Part shown: positions 1-8,267 of the stretch, one piece after another | How the letters are laid out: each line of letters begins with the position of its first letter | Position numbering within the stretch: the first letter of the stretch is position 1 | NCBI GenBank assembly: GCA_040757595.1 | Contig: JBFLWP010000004.1 | Span: forward strand, 146,351-210,350 | Length of the DNA: 64,000 bases | Reading direction: 5' to 3' | DNA from: Nitrospirota bacterium | GTDB taxonomy: Bacteria > Nitrospirota > Nitrospiria > Nitrospirales > Nitrospiraceae | Made by a program: the position numbers and the translations under genes | The notes under the pieces: generated by a model | The model's input: the letters and a program-made list of their open reading frames with translations, nothing else | Told to the model about the DNA's origin: nothing | Database searches by the model: none

Positions 1-852
1 ATGAAGCTCGGAGCGTTTGACATATTCCCGGTGACGGACGGGCGGTTCCGGCTGGACGGGGGCGCCATGTTCGGGGTGGTGCCGCGCGTCCTGTGGGAGC
101 AGTGCTGCCCGGCCGACGAGCGGAACCGCGTCCAGCTCGCGCTGACCTGCCTGCTGATCCGCGCCCACGGCAAGAACGTGCTCGTGGACACGGGCATCGG
201 GGACAAGTGGGACGGGAAGGGCCGCGACATCTACGCGATCGAGCGCACCACCCCGCTCGCCGGCTCGTTGAAGGCCCTCGGGCTCCGTCCCGGCGACATT
301 GACCTCGTCGTCAACACGCACCTCCACTTCGACCATGCGGGCGGCAACACCGTCCGGACGGACGACGGGACGCTCACCCCGTCGTTCCCCAAGGCCGCGT
401 ACGTCGTCCAGCGCGGGGAGTACGAAGCAGCGGTGCTGGCCAACGAACGGACGAGGGCCAGCTACAAAACCGACAACATCGCCCCGATCGCGCGCCGCCA
501 CCGGTGGGAGTTCCTGGACGGGGATACAGAGCTGCTGCCCGGTCTCTCGGTCATGGTGACGCACGGGCACACGGCCCACCACCAGGCAGTGAAGGTCGAG
601 TCGGACGGCCAGGTCGCCTTCTACCTGGGCGACCTGATCCCGACTGCGGCCCACCTCCCGCTCCCCTACATCATGGGCTACGACCTCTATCCGCTCCAGA
701 CCCTGGAGGCCAAGCGCAAGGTCCTCGAACAGGCCTCCGAGGAGCGTTGGCTGCTGGTCTTCGAGCACGATCCGCTCGTCTCGATGGGCTACGTCCGAAA
801 GGATGGAGAAGGGAAATACTGCTTGGAAGAAGCCGTCGCTCGTCAATCGTGA
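1..852 (+). CDS. MBL-fold metallo-hydrolase
   Basis: A 283-residue metallo-beta-lactamase-fold hydrolase. The zinc motif HLHFDH is at residues 107-112, with further candidate ligands at H188 (THGHTAHH), an Asp in YLGDLIP and a His in FEHDP near the C-terminus. The family hydrolyses esters, thioesters or lactones in the cytoplasm, and the substrate cannot be read from the sequence. No signal peptide is visible. The ATG is the first base of the window, so an upstream extension cannot be excluded. It lies 89 bp before a B12-binding mutase subunit and may belong to the same acyl-CoA block, for example as a thioesterase-like enzyme, which is inference. Confidence 0.85.
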   Translation: MKLGAFDIFPVTDGRFRLDGGAMFGVVPRVLWEQCCPADERNRVQLALTCLLIRAHGKNVLVDTGIGDKWDGKGRDIYAIERTTPLAGSLKALGLRPGDIDLVVNTHLHFDHAGGNTVRTDDGTLTPSFPKAAYVVQRGEYEAAVLANERTRASYKTDNIAPIARRHRWEFLDGDTELLPGLSVMVTHGHTAHHQAVKVESDGQVAFYLGDLIPTAAHLPLPYIMGYDLYPLQTLEAKRKVLEQASEERWLLVFEHDPLVSMGYVRKDGEGKYCLEEAVARQS

Positions 853-888
853 AGCGTATCTCGTCCGCTAATTCAGGCGCTCCTCGAC

Positions 889-929
889 CCGAGCTTCACG
901 AGACACGAACGACGCTTCACGAGAATCTG
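889..929. repeat. Degenerate tandem words in a spacer
   Basis: The spacer holds related words such as GCTTCACGAGA at about 892 and again at about 914, separated by ACGAACGAC. It resembles the degenerate heptamer repeats seen elsewhere in the window. No promoter or terminator stands out. Confidence 0.35.
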
Positions 930-941
930 TGAGGATAGACG

Positions 942-1343
942 ATGACCGTGGCAGCCAAGCCAATCCGAGTGTTGGTGGGCAAAGTCGGGCTGGACGGGCA
1001 CGACCGGGGGATCAAGCTCGTGGCGCGATCGCTCCGCGACGCGGGCGTGGAAGTGATCTATACCGGCCTCCACCAGACCCCGGAGCAGATCGTCGCTACC
1101 GCCATCCAGGAGGACGTGGACGCGATCGGGCTGAGCCTGCTCTCCGGCGCCCACAACTACCTCTTCCCCCGCGTGCTGGAGCTGCTCAAGGAGCAGGGAG
1201 CCGGGGACATCGCGGTCTTCGGCGGCGGGATCATCCCGGACGAGGACGTGCCCAAGCTCAAGGCCGCGGGGGTGAAGGCCCTGTTCCGGCCCGGCACCCC
1301 GATGAGCGAGATCGTGGACTTCGTGAAGGGGCTGCGCCGATGA
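942..1343 (+). CDS. Cobalamin-binding subunit of methylmalonyl-CoA mutase type
   Basis: A 133-residue B12-binding domain, the size of the small or C-terminal part of methylmalonyl-CoA-type mutases. It has the base-off motif DGHDRG (residues 18-23, with H20 as the expected cobalt ligand), then SLLSG and the FGGGIIP loop. Acyl-CoA mutases use this domain to hold adenosylcobalamin and isomerise the acyl-CoA carbon skeleton. The large catalytic subunit is not in the window and may lie upstream. A GAGGA ribosome-binding site precedes the ATG. The gene ends in an ATGA overlap with the thiolase, and meaB, the mutase chaperone, is two genes further on, which supports the mutase assignment. Confidence 0.88.
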   Translation: MTVAAKPIRVLVGKVGLDGHDRGIKLVARSLRDAGVEVIYTGLHQTPEQIVATAIQEDVDAIGLSLLSGAHNYLFPRVLELLKEQGAGDIAVFGGGIIPDEDVPKLKAAGVKALFRPGTPMSEIVDFVKGLRR

Positions 1344-2623
1344 GACCGGTCTACATGGTCAGCGGGGGGATCACGAAATTCGCCAAGGCGCATCCCGACA
1401 AGGACTTCCGCCTGATGGTCAAGGAGGCCTACGATTACGCGCTCCGGGACGTGCCGCGCCTCTCGAAGGATCGGATCGACGGGGCCGTCGGCTCCTACTT
1501 CTCCGATCACTTCACCAGACAGTTGAAGGCCGCCAGCATGGTCCAGGACTATCTGGGCCTTTGCCCCAAGCCCTCCAAGCGCGTCGAGGGTGGCGGCGCG
1601 ACCGGCGGCCTCTGCTTCCAGTCGGCCTGGGAAGCCGTGGCCTCGGGCCGCATGGACTGCTGCGTCGCCTTCGGCTTCGAGACCATGTCGCGGGTCAACA
1701 CCTGGAAGGGCAACGAGTTCATCGCCCTCGCCTCGGACACGAACTTCGACTTTCCGGTCGGCGGCTTCTACACCGGCTACTACGCGATGATGGTCCGCCG
1801 GCACATGCACGAGTTCGGCACGACGGTCGAGCAGATGGCGATGGTCTCGGTCAAGAACCACCTGAACGCCCTCTCCAACCCCTACGCCCAGAAGGCCAAG
1901 CGCCTCACGATCAAGCAGGTGCGCGAGTCCCCGATGGTCGCGACGCCGCTCACGATGGAGGACATCTGCACCATGTCGGACGGGGCCGCCGTCTGCGTCC
2001 TGGCCTCGGAGGAGGTGGCCGGCCAAGTCTGCGACCGGCCGGTCAGGATCACCGGCCTGGGCTCCGGCTCCGACGCCATGCGCATGGCCGACCGGCCGCA
2101 CGGGAAGGTCATCCTGCTGCCGCACGAACGGGAGTCGGACTACGCCCGCCTCCAATATCCCGGCGTGCACTCGTTCCGCGGCGGGCGGATGGCGGCCAAG
2201 CTGGCCTACGAGATGGCCGGCGTCCGCAACCCGCTCGAAGACCTGAGCTTCGTCGAGCTGCACGACGCCTATACCTCTTCGGAGATCCAGACCTATGAGG
2301 ATCTGGGCCTCTGCCGGTACGGCGAGGGCGGACATTTCGTGGAGAGCGGCGTCCCCTTCATGCCGGGAATAGACTACGGGCTGGAGCTGCCCAAGCAGGG
2401 CCGCTTGCCGGTCAACCCCTCCGGCGGCCTGCTGGCCTGCGGCCATCCGGTCGGGGCCACTGGGCTGATGCAGGCCGTCTTCGCCTTCTGGCAATTGCAG
2501 GGCACGATCGGCAAGCACCTGGGCAACGACCGGCTCCAGGTCGGGAACGCAAAGCGCGGCCTCATCCACAGCCACGCGGGCACCGGCACGTACATTACCG
2601 TGTCAATCCTGGAAGGGACGTAG
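1340..2623 (+). CDS. Thiolase of the SCP-x/archaeal type
   Basis: A 427-residue thiolase-fold protein that should cleave or form 3-ketoacyl-CoA, or act as a lipid-transfer-type thiolase. The candidate nucleophile Cys lies in GGLCFQSA, and the C-terminal catalytic segment [14 protein letters not shown] carries the conserved His. The start is the ATG at 1340, which overlaps the stop of the B12-binding subunit. A DUF35 Zn-ribbon/OB protein follows one base later. Such pairs are common for this thiolase branch, where DUF35 helps channel or bind acyl-CoA (family knowledge). The substrate is unknown, but the neighbours suggest branched or odd-chain acyl-CoA. Confidence 0.88.
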   Translation: MRPVYMVSGGITKFAKAHPDKDFRLMVKEAYDYALRDVPRLSKDRIDGAVGSYFSDHFTRQLKAASMVQDYLGLCPKPSKRVEGGGATGGLCFQSAWEAVASGRMDCCVAFGFETMSRVNTWKGNEFIALASDTNFDFPVGGFYTGYYAMMVRRHMHEFGTTVEQMAMVSVKNHLNALSNPYAQKAKRLTIKQVRESPMVATPLTMEDICTMSDGAAVCVLASEEVAGQVCDRPVRITGLGSGSDAMRMADRPHGKVILLPHERESDYARLQYPGVHSFRGGRMAAKLAYEMAGVRNPLEDLSFVELHDAYTSSEIQTYEDLGLCRYGEGGHFVESGVPFMPGIDYGLELPKQGRLPVNPSGGLLACGHPVGATGLMQAVFAFWQLQGTIGKHLGNDRLQVGNAKRGLIHSHAGTGTYITVSILEGT

Positions 2624-2624
2624 G

Positions 2625-3098
2625 ATGGTTTCCAGAGATACGATCCTTGTCCAGAACGATCCGCTTGTCATCCGCGACCACTACGAGATTGACTACCGTC
2701 ACAGCTACGCCCAGGATTCCCCGTTCTTCGCCGGGTTGAGCAAGGGCCAACTGCTCGGCTCCCGCTGCACGGCCTGCGGCTACACCTACGCCACCCCTCG
2801 ATCCCACTGCATGGAATGCGGCGCGCCGACGAGCTGGCACGAGTTACCGCTGACGGGCCGAGTGCACACGTTCACGACCTGCTATTACGGAGGCGAAGCC
2901 TTCCTCAAGGAAACCCCGTTCACGCTGATTTTGGTGGAGTTCGATGGGGCCGACACTCTGTTCCTGTCCCGCCTCAAGGGCGTGGAGCCGGACGCCGTGC
3001 AGATCGGCCTGCCGGTGAAGGCCCGTTTCGCCAAGACCCCCACCTTCAAAGTCACCGACGTCTGGTTCGAGCCCCTCGGACGTGCCGATGCCCGTTGA
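2625..3098 (+). CDS. DUF35 Zn-ribbon/OB-fold protein
   Basis: A 157-residue protein with a rubredoxin-like zinc ribbon (C48, C51, C62, C65) followed by an OB-fold of about 90 residues containing the TGRVHTFTT strand. Proteins of this family partner thiolases or HMG-CoA synthase-like enzymes as acyl-CoA-binding subunits. It begins one base after the thiolase stop with GGAAGG as ribosome-binding site, so it is almost certainly co-translated with it. Its 3' end overlaps the start of meaB. Confidence 0.88.
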   Translation: MVSRDTILVQNDPLVIRDHYEIDYRHSYAQDSPFFAGLSKGQLLGSRCTACGYTYATPRSHCMECGAPTSWHELPLTGRVHTFTTCYYGGEAFLKETPFTLILVEFDGADTLFLSRLKGVEPDAVQIGLPVKARFAKTPTFKVTDVWFEPLGRADAR

Positions 3099-3819
3099 TC
3101 CCGCAACGCTGGCCGCCGGAGTCAAGGCCGGCGACGTTCGCGCCCTGTCCCGCCTGGTCACCCTGCTCGAAAACCGGGACCCGGTGGGCCTGGCGGCGCT
3201 CGAACGGCTGGACGGGTCGTTGCAACGGGCGACCGTCATCGGGGTCACCGGTTATCCGGGCGCGGGCAAGAGCACGGTGATTGACCAACTCATCACTGCC
3301 CACCGGCGTCAGGGCAAGAGGGTCGGCATCCTCGCGGTGGACGTGACCAGCCCGGTCACCGGCGGGGCGATCCTGGGCGACCGGATCAGGATGCAGGACC
3401 ATGCGGAGGATCCGGACGTGTTCATCCGCAGCATGGCGACGCGCGGGCAGCACGGAGGGCTGGCGCGGGCCACGCGCGACGCCGCGCTCGCGCTGGCGGC
3501 GGCCGGCTACGACGTGATCCTCATCGAGACCGTCGGCGTCGGTCAGGAGGAAGGGGACGTCGCTTCGGTCGCGCAGACCGTGGTCGCGGTCGTCGCGCCG
3601 GGATTGGGAGACGAAGTCCAGGCCATGAAGGCGGGGCTGCTGGAGGTGGCCCACGTCGTGGTGGTCAACAAGGGGGACCGCGAAAGCGCGGAGAGCACGG
3701 TCCGCGACTTACAGGAATGGCTCCCGACGGTGATCCGCACCGTCGCGATCAAGGGAGAGGGAATCTCGGAGTTGCTCGCCGCCATCGCCGCGCACCAACT
3801 GTCCCTCAAGCCTGCCTAG
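3088..3819 (+). CDS. meaB: MeaB/ArgK family GTPase, mutase chaperone
   Basis: About 243 residues of a G3E-type P-loop GTPase. The Walker A motif is GYPGAGKST (residues 55-63 from the ATG at 3088). It is followed by DVTSP, IETVGVGQ as switch/Walker B, and NKGD as the base-recognition motif. MeaB gates cofactor loading and protects B12-dependent methylmalonyl-CoA mutase. A GTG at 3082 is an alternative start. Either start overlaps the DUF35 gene, and the 3' end overlaps the convergent rlmI-like gene by 4 bp. At about 245 residues it is shorter than the usual 320 or so, because the C-terminal dimerisation extension is missing or reduced. Confidence 0.88.
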   Translation: MPVDPATLAAGVKAGDVRALSRLVTLLENRDPVGLAALERLDGSLQRATVIGVTGYPGAGKSTVIDQLITAHRRQGKRVGILAVDVTSPVTGGAILGDRIRMQDHAEDPDVFIRSMATRGQHGGLARATRDAALALAAAGYDVILIETVGVGQEEGDVASVAQTVVAVVAPGLGDEVQAMKAGLLEVAHVVVVNKGDRESAESTVRDLQEWLPTVIRTVAIKGEGISELLAAIAAHQLSLKPA

Positions 3820-5006
3820 AGCGCCTGCAGGATAAAGCATTTGAGATACCGCGTTTCCGGCATGGAAGCCAGCACCGGATGGTCGCGCGCCTGCGACCGG
3901 GCTTCCAACAGGCGAAGCCGGCGCCGCGCGTCCCGGGCCGCCTCCAGGATCGTCTTCCACAGGGCCGGCTCGCTCACATGGTGGGAGCAGGAGCAGGTGA
4001 CGAGAAAGCCCTCGGGACGCACGAGCCGGAGGGCCAGCCGGTTGATCTCCTTGTAGCCGGCCAGCGCCTGGGCGACCGTCTGCCGGCTCCGCGCGAAGGC
4101 CGGCGGATCCAGAACGACCAGGCCGTAGCGCCGGCCGGTCCGCTCCAGCTTCCGAAGCTCCTGGAAGGCGTCCGCCTCCCGATACTGGCAGCGGCCCTCC
4201 ACCTTGTTGAGGGCCGCATGCTCGCGCGCCATCGCCAGGGCCTGCGCGCTGACGTCCAGCCCGAGCACCGATTCGGCCCCGTGCAACGCCGCCTGGATGC
4301 CGAACGCGCCCGTGTGGCAGAAGGCCTCCAGCACCGAGGAACCGGGGGCCAGCGCGGCGGCGGCCAGCCGGTTCTCCCGCTGGTCGCAGAACCAGCCGGT
4401 TTTCTGCCCCTGCTCGATGTCCGCGAAAAACCGCGCCCGGCCTTCGTGGATCTCCAGCTTCGTCGGCCCCTCCCCCATCAGAAAGCCCTGGCCCAGCGGC
4501 AGGCCTTCCTGCGCGCGGGCATGGGCGTCGTTCCGGAGATAGACGGCGCTTGCCCCGGTGAGGCCCTTCAACAATTCGGCCAGCAGGTCCTTCCGACGCT
4601 CCATCCCGAACGACAGCACCTGCATGACCAGGACCTCCCCGTACCGGTCCACGATGAGCCCCGGCAGCAGGTCGGACTCGCCGTGCACCAGCCGGTAGGC
4701 GTTCGTGCCGGACACGACCAGGGCGCGGAGCGCCGCCGCGCCCTCCAGCCGCCTGGTCCAGAAGCTCTCGGTGATCGGCTCGTCCCGGAAGGTCAGAAAC
4801 CGGACGCGAATCTTGGAGTGGGGATTGTAGAAGCCCCGGCCGCAGAACCGGTCGGCGCGGCTGTAGAGGTCAACGAGGTCGCCAGGCCCCGGCTCCCCCT
4901 CGACCTTCGCGACGTCGCTTTCATAGACCCAGAGGGACCCAAAAGCAATCTGCTGCGCCCGCTCGGAGGACAGCAGGACGCGGCCCGTTGCTCTCTCGCC
5001 GCCCAT
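3816..5006 (-). CDS. rlmI: RlmI-like 23S rRNA (cytosine-C5) methyltransferase
   Basis: A 396-residue class I SAM methyltransferase with an N-terminal PUA-like domain. The family architecture is clear: DLLPGLIVDRYG in the EEHEE-type linker, the SAM loop FCHTGAFGI and the LDPPAF motif that holds the target base. RlmI and its relatives methylate C1962 of E. coli 23S rRNA. It is convergent with meaB (4-bp overlap at the 3' end) and in the same direction as the enoyl-CoA hydratase, 23 bp upstream. It appears to be a housekeeping gene interrupting the acyl-CoA block, and the precise target base is inference. Confidence 0.82.
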   Translation of the reverse strand: MGGERATGRVLLSSERAQQIAFGSLWVYESDVAKVEGEPGPGDLVDLYSRADRFCGRGFYNPHSKIRVRFLTFRDEPITESFWTRRLEGAAALRALVVSGTNAYRLVHGESDLLPGLIVDRYGEVLVMQVLSFGMERRKDLLAELLKGLTGASAVYLRNDAHARAQEGLPLGQGFLMGEGPTKLEIHEGRARFFADIEQGQKTGWFCDQRENRLAAAALAPGSSVLEAFCHTGAFGIQAALHGAESVLGLDVSAQALAMAREHAALNKVEGRCQYREADAFQELRKLERTGRRYGLVVLDPPAFARSRQTVAQALAGYKEINRLALRLVRPEGFLVTCSCSHHVSEPALWKTILEAARDARRRLRLLEARSQARDHPVLASMPETRYLKCFILQAL

Positions 5007-5029
5007 CTCTCAATCGGGTCCAAGATCGG

Positions 5030-5809
5030 TTAACGGTCCGTGAACCTCGGCTGCCGCTTCTCCAGGAACGCCGAGATCCCTTCCTTCTTGTCCGCCGTCT
5101 CGCAGAGCCTTCCGAAGAGATCGGCTTCCCGCCTCAGCCCTTCGGCCAAGGGTCCGTCCAGCCCGGCACGGACGGCCTGGAGCGCGGCCTTCACAGCCAA
5201 CCGGCCCTTGACCGCGATCAAGCCGGCCACCATCCTCGCCTCCTGGATCACTTCCTTGGCCGGCGCCACCCGGTTGACCAGGCCCAAGGCCAGGGCCTCC
5301 TCCGCCGTCACGCTTTCGCCGGTCAGGATCAGCTCCGCAGCCTTGGACGGGCCGAGGATGCGCGGGAGCCGCTGGGTCCCGCCGAACCCGGGGATGAGGC
5401 CGAGCCTCGTTTCCGGCAGGCCCAGCGTCGCGCCGGCCGCGGCAACTCTGATGTGGCAGGCCATCGCCAACTCGAGCCCGCCGCCCAGGCAGGCGCCGTT
5501 GACCGCGGCGATCACGGGCTTGTGGAGCTGTTCGATCCGGTTCAGCAGGCCCTGGCCGAGCGCAGCGAATTCCGCCCCCTGCTGCGCGGACCCGATCTGC
5601 GCCAGCTCCTTGATGTCGGCCCCGGCGCAAAAGAACCGCCCCGCGCCGGTAAGGACGACCACGTGCACCGCGTCGTCAGCCTCCAGCTCGAGGAACAGGC
5701 GATCCAGCTCCTCGAGGACGGCTCGACCCAGGAGATTCGCCGGCGGATGGTCCAGCGTGACGGTGGCGATGCGGTCGGCAACGGCGGCGGTCGCAAGTCG
5801 GTTCGGCAT
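5030..5809 (-). CDS. Enoyl-CoA hydratase/isomerase family protein
   Basis: A 259-residue crotonase. The oxyanion-hole segments are AGADIKEL and GACLGGGLELAM, and both catalytic Glu positions are present (in GGGLELAM and LGLPETRLGLIPG), so hydratase activity is expected. I chose the ATG at 5809, because 16 codons further upstream are open but poor and lead into the divergent spacer with prpD. It is divergent from the prpDBC genes, so it may be expressed separately. Its likely role is hydration of 2-enoyl-CoA in fatty-acid or branched-chain degradation. Confidence 0.87.
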   Translation of the reverse strand: MPNRLATAAVADRIATVTLDHPPANLLGRAVLEELDRLFLELEADDAVHVVVLTGAGRFFCAGADIKELAQIGSAQQGAEFAALGQGLLNRIEQLHKPVIAAVNGACLGGGLELAMACHIRVAAAGATLGLPETRLGLIPGFGGTQRLPRILGPSKAAELILTGESVTAEEALALGLVNRVAPAKEVIQEARMVAGLIAVKGRLAVKAALQAVRAGLDGPLAEGLRREADLFGRLCETADKKEGISAFLEKRQPRFTDR

Positions 5810-5863
5810 GGGAGCACCCGTGCCGTCATGGTAGCAAAGTCGGGGGCCACGTGCCATCGCCTA

Positions 5864-5872
5864 TGGTACAAT
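5864..5872 (+). promoter_or_regulatory. Possible extended -10 promoter for prpD
   Basis: TGGTACAAT is a TGn-extended -10 element (TACAAT at 5867-5872), 24 bp before the prpD ATG. I see no good -35, so this is tentative. Confidence 0.3.
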
Positions 5873-5895
5873 CGTCAACGGGTGAGGCTGTTCCC

Positions 5896-7299
5896 ATGAT
5901 CGCCGATCGTCTTGCGGACTACAGCCGGTCGCTCTCCTTCACGACGCTCCCTCCCGACGCGATCCACGAGGCGAAGCGCCGCCTCCTCGACAGTCTGGGC
6001 TGCGCGTTCGGTTCCTGGTCCGCCGAGCCCTGCCGGATCGCCCGCCGCATCGCCCAGTCGGTCAAGGTCCCAGGCGGCGCGACCCTCTGGGGGACCGGCT
6101 GGAAGACCCTGCCGGACCTGGCTGCCTTCGCGAACGGCGCGCTGGTCCGCTACCTGGATTTCAACGACACCTACCTGTCCAAGGAGCCGGCCCATCCTTC
6201 GGACAACCTCTCCGCGGCCCTGGCGGTGGGCGAGACGGTCCGCGCCTCGGGCAAGCAGGTCGTCGAAGCGATCGTGTTGGCCTACGAGGTCCAGTGCCGC
6301 CTCTGCGACGCGGCGGCCCTGCGGCCCCGCGGATGGGACCACGTGACCTACGGGCCCTTCTCCTCGACCCTGGCCGCCGCCAAGCTCTTGAAGCTGTCCG
6401 AGGAGCAAACGGTCCAGGCCGTCAACCTGGCCGGCGTGGCCAACGTCGCCCTGCGGCAGACGCGGGTCGGCGCCCTCTCGATGTGGAAGGCCTGCGCCTT
6501 TTCCAACGCGGCCAGGAACGGGGTCTTCGCCGCCTTGCTCGCTCAAGCCGGCATGACCGGCCCTTCCCCGATCTTCGAGGGAGCCAAGGGCTTCACGAGC
6601 CTGGTCTCCGGCCCGCTGGATCTCCCGCCCCTGGGAGGCCAGCGGCAGACCGACGGCCAGCCGGCCCCGTTCAAGATCCTGGAGACGTACATCAAGCACT
6701 ACCCGGTGGAGTACCATGCGCAGACCGCGGTGGAGGCCGCGCTCGTCGTACGCGACCAGTTGCTCAAGGCGGAGGGACCGTCGGCGCTGGCCGGGATCAC
6801 GGAGGTGGAGATCGGCAGCTACGACGTGGCCATCGAGATCATCGGGCGGGACGAGGAGAAGTGGCGTCCCCGCACGAGGGAGACAGCCGACCACAGTTTC
6901 CCCTACTGCGTGGCCGTCGCCCTGCTGGACGGGACCGTGACATTGAAATCCTTCGGACCCAGGAGGCTCGCCGATCCGACCCTGCACCGGCTCATGCAGA
7001 AGGTCCGCGTGGTCCGGTTAGAGGACTTCGCCGACTGGTACCCCCAGGCCATGCCCACAAGGGTGACCGTCAGGACCGAGGCGGGCAAGGAGTACGTGAA
7101 GCAGGTGGACTTTCCGCTCGGCCATCCCCGGAATCCCATGTCGGACCGGGAGGTGGAGGAGAAGTTCCGGGCTCTGGCCGGCGGCAGGCTGGACCGGGGG
7201 CGGGCGGGCAAGGTGATCGAGGCTGTCTGGCGGCTGGACCGGCTCAAGGACACCGGCGAGCTGATGCCGCTCTTAAAAATCGTGACGCGTGACAGGTGA
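5896..7299 (+). CDS. prpD: MmgE/PrpD family protein, probable 2-methylcitrate dehydratase
   Basis: A 467-residue MmgE/PrpD protein. The family signature runs through DSLGCAFGS near the N-terminus, VRYLDFNDTYL at about residues 84-94 and KHYPVEYHAQTA around residue 270. PrpD dehydrates 2-methylcitrate to 2-methyl-cis-aconitate in the methylcitrate cycle. The ATG at 5896 has GGTGAGG as ribosome-binding site. PrpB- and PrpC-like genes follow, making the pathway assignment strong. The last residues (VTRDR) and the stop codon are encoded by heptamer repeat sequence, so the natural C-terminus appears to have been replaced. Confidence 0.88.
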   Translation: MIADRLADYSRSLSFTTLPPDAIHEAKRRLLDSLGCAFGSWSAEPCRIARRIAQSVKVPGGATLWGTGWKTLPDLAAFANGALVRYLDFNDTYLSKEPAHPSDNLSAALAVGETVRASGKQVVEAIVLAYEVQCRLCDAAALRPRGWDHVTYGPFSSTLAAAKLLKLSEEQTVQAVNLAGVANVALRQTRVGALSMWKACAFSNAARNGVFAALLAQAGMTGPSPIFEGAKGFTSLVSGPLDLPPLGGQRQTDGQPAPFKILETYIKHYPVEYHAQTAVEAALVVRDQLLKAEGPSALAGITEVEIGSYDVAIEIIGRDEEKWRPRTRETADHSFPYCVAVALLDGTVTLKSFGPRRLADPTLHRLMQKVRVVRLEDFADWYPQAMPTRVTVRTEAGKEYVKQVDFPLGHPRNPMSDREVEEKFRALAGGRLDRGRAGKVIEAVWRLDRLKDTGELMPLLKIVTRDR

Positions 7300-7367
7300 T
7301 GGGTGACGAGCGCACAGCAAGAAGGATACGCCGGAAGACAACCGACGCGGGCGGGTGACGCGTGACC
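7281..7367. repeat. GTGACG-type heptamer repeat across the prpD-prpB junction
   Basis: Tandem heptamers CGTGACG, CGTGACA, GGTGATG, GGTGACG run from 7281 to 7308, and a second piece, GGGTGACGCGTGACC, runs from 7353 to 7367. The first contains the prpD stop (TGA 7297-7299) and the second contains the prpB start (GTG 7362). Confidence 0.7.
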
Positions 7368-8267
7368 AGCGGCGAACAACCGAGCAAAGCCAAGAAGTTG
7401 CGGGAGCTCATCGCACGGGGCACGGTGATCATGCCCGGCGCCTTCAACGCGCTCACGGCGCTCCAGATCGAGCGGGCCGGGTTCGAGGCCCTCTACGTGT
7501 CGGGAGCCGGCCTCTCGGCGGCGCGAGGCCTGCCCGACATCGGGCTCCTGTCCATGACCGAAGTGGTCACGGAGGCCGCCGCCATCGCCCAGGCCGTGGC
7601 GATCCCGGCCATGGCCGACGCGGACACGGGCTACGGCCCTCCCCTGACCGTCACGCGGACGGTGCGGGAGTTCGAAGGGGCGGGGCTGGCGGGCATCCAA
7701 CTGGAGGACCAGGAATCCCCCAAAAAGTGCGGCCACCTGCCGGGCAAGCGGCTGGTGTCGGCCTACGAAATGGCCGAGAAGATCGGCGCGGCCGCCCAGG
7801 CCCGGCGGGACCCGGATTTCCTCGTCGTCGCGCGGACCGACGCGCGGGCCGTCGAGGGGCTGGAGGCGGCGGTCCGCCGGGCCGCCACCTACGTGGAGGC
7901 GGGGGCGGACGTCATCTTCCCCGAGGCGCTCGAAACGGCGGAGGAGTTCCGGACCTTCGCGCAGGCCCTCTCGAAGCGGGGAATCAAGGCGCCGCTCCTC
8001 GCGAACATGACGGAGTTCGGCAAGACCCCCTATCTGAGCGTCACGGAATTCGAGGAACTGGGCTACCGGATCGTTTTGTTCCCGGTCACCGCGCTGCGCG
8101 TCGCCATGAAGGCGGTCGAGGAGCTGCTGGCGGAGCTGAAGGCCCTCGGCACCCAGAAGGGATCGCTGGGCAAGATGCTCACGCGGCAGCAACTGTACGA
8201 GCTGCTCCGGTACGACGAGTACGAGAAGCGGGACAAGGAGTTGCGGGAACGGTATGGGCGAGGCTGA
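7362..8267 (+). CDS. prpB: Isocitrate lyase/PEP mutase family, probable methylisocitrate lyase
   Basis: A 301-residue TIM-barrel lyase. The catalytic loop KKCGH is at residues 121-125 with C123 as the general acid/base. DADTGYGPP and QLEDQ supply the magnesium ligands. PrpB splits 2-methylisocitrate into pyruvate and succinate. KKCGH is the family catalytic motif in both isocitrate and methylisocitrate lyases, and at about 300 residues the PrpB subgroup fits better than AceA. The GTG start lies inside a heptamer repeat. The gene overlaps prpC by 14 bp, implying translational coupling. Confidence 0.88.
   Translation: MTSGEQPSKAKKLRELIARGTVIMPGAFNALTALQIERAGFEALYVSGAGLSAARGLPDIGLLSMTEVVTEAAAIAQAVAIPAMADADTGYGPPLTVTRTVREFEGAGLAGIQLEDQESPKKCGHLPGKRLVSAYEMAEKIGAAAQARRDPDFLVVARTDARAVEGLEAAVRRAATYVEAGADVIFPEALETAEEFRTFAQALSKRGIKAPLLANMTEFGKTPYLSVTEFEELGYRIVLFPVTALRVAMKAVEELLAELKALGTQKGSLGKMLTRQQLYELLRYDEYEKRDKELRERYGRG

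Noticed and set aside
4204-4542. Plus-strand frames across the RlmI-like gene
   Set aside because: The minus strand encodes a full methyltransferase with motifs in the correct order. The plus frames are shadows.
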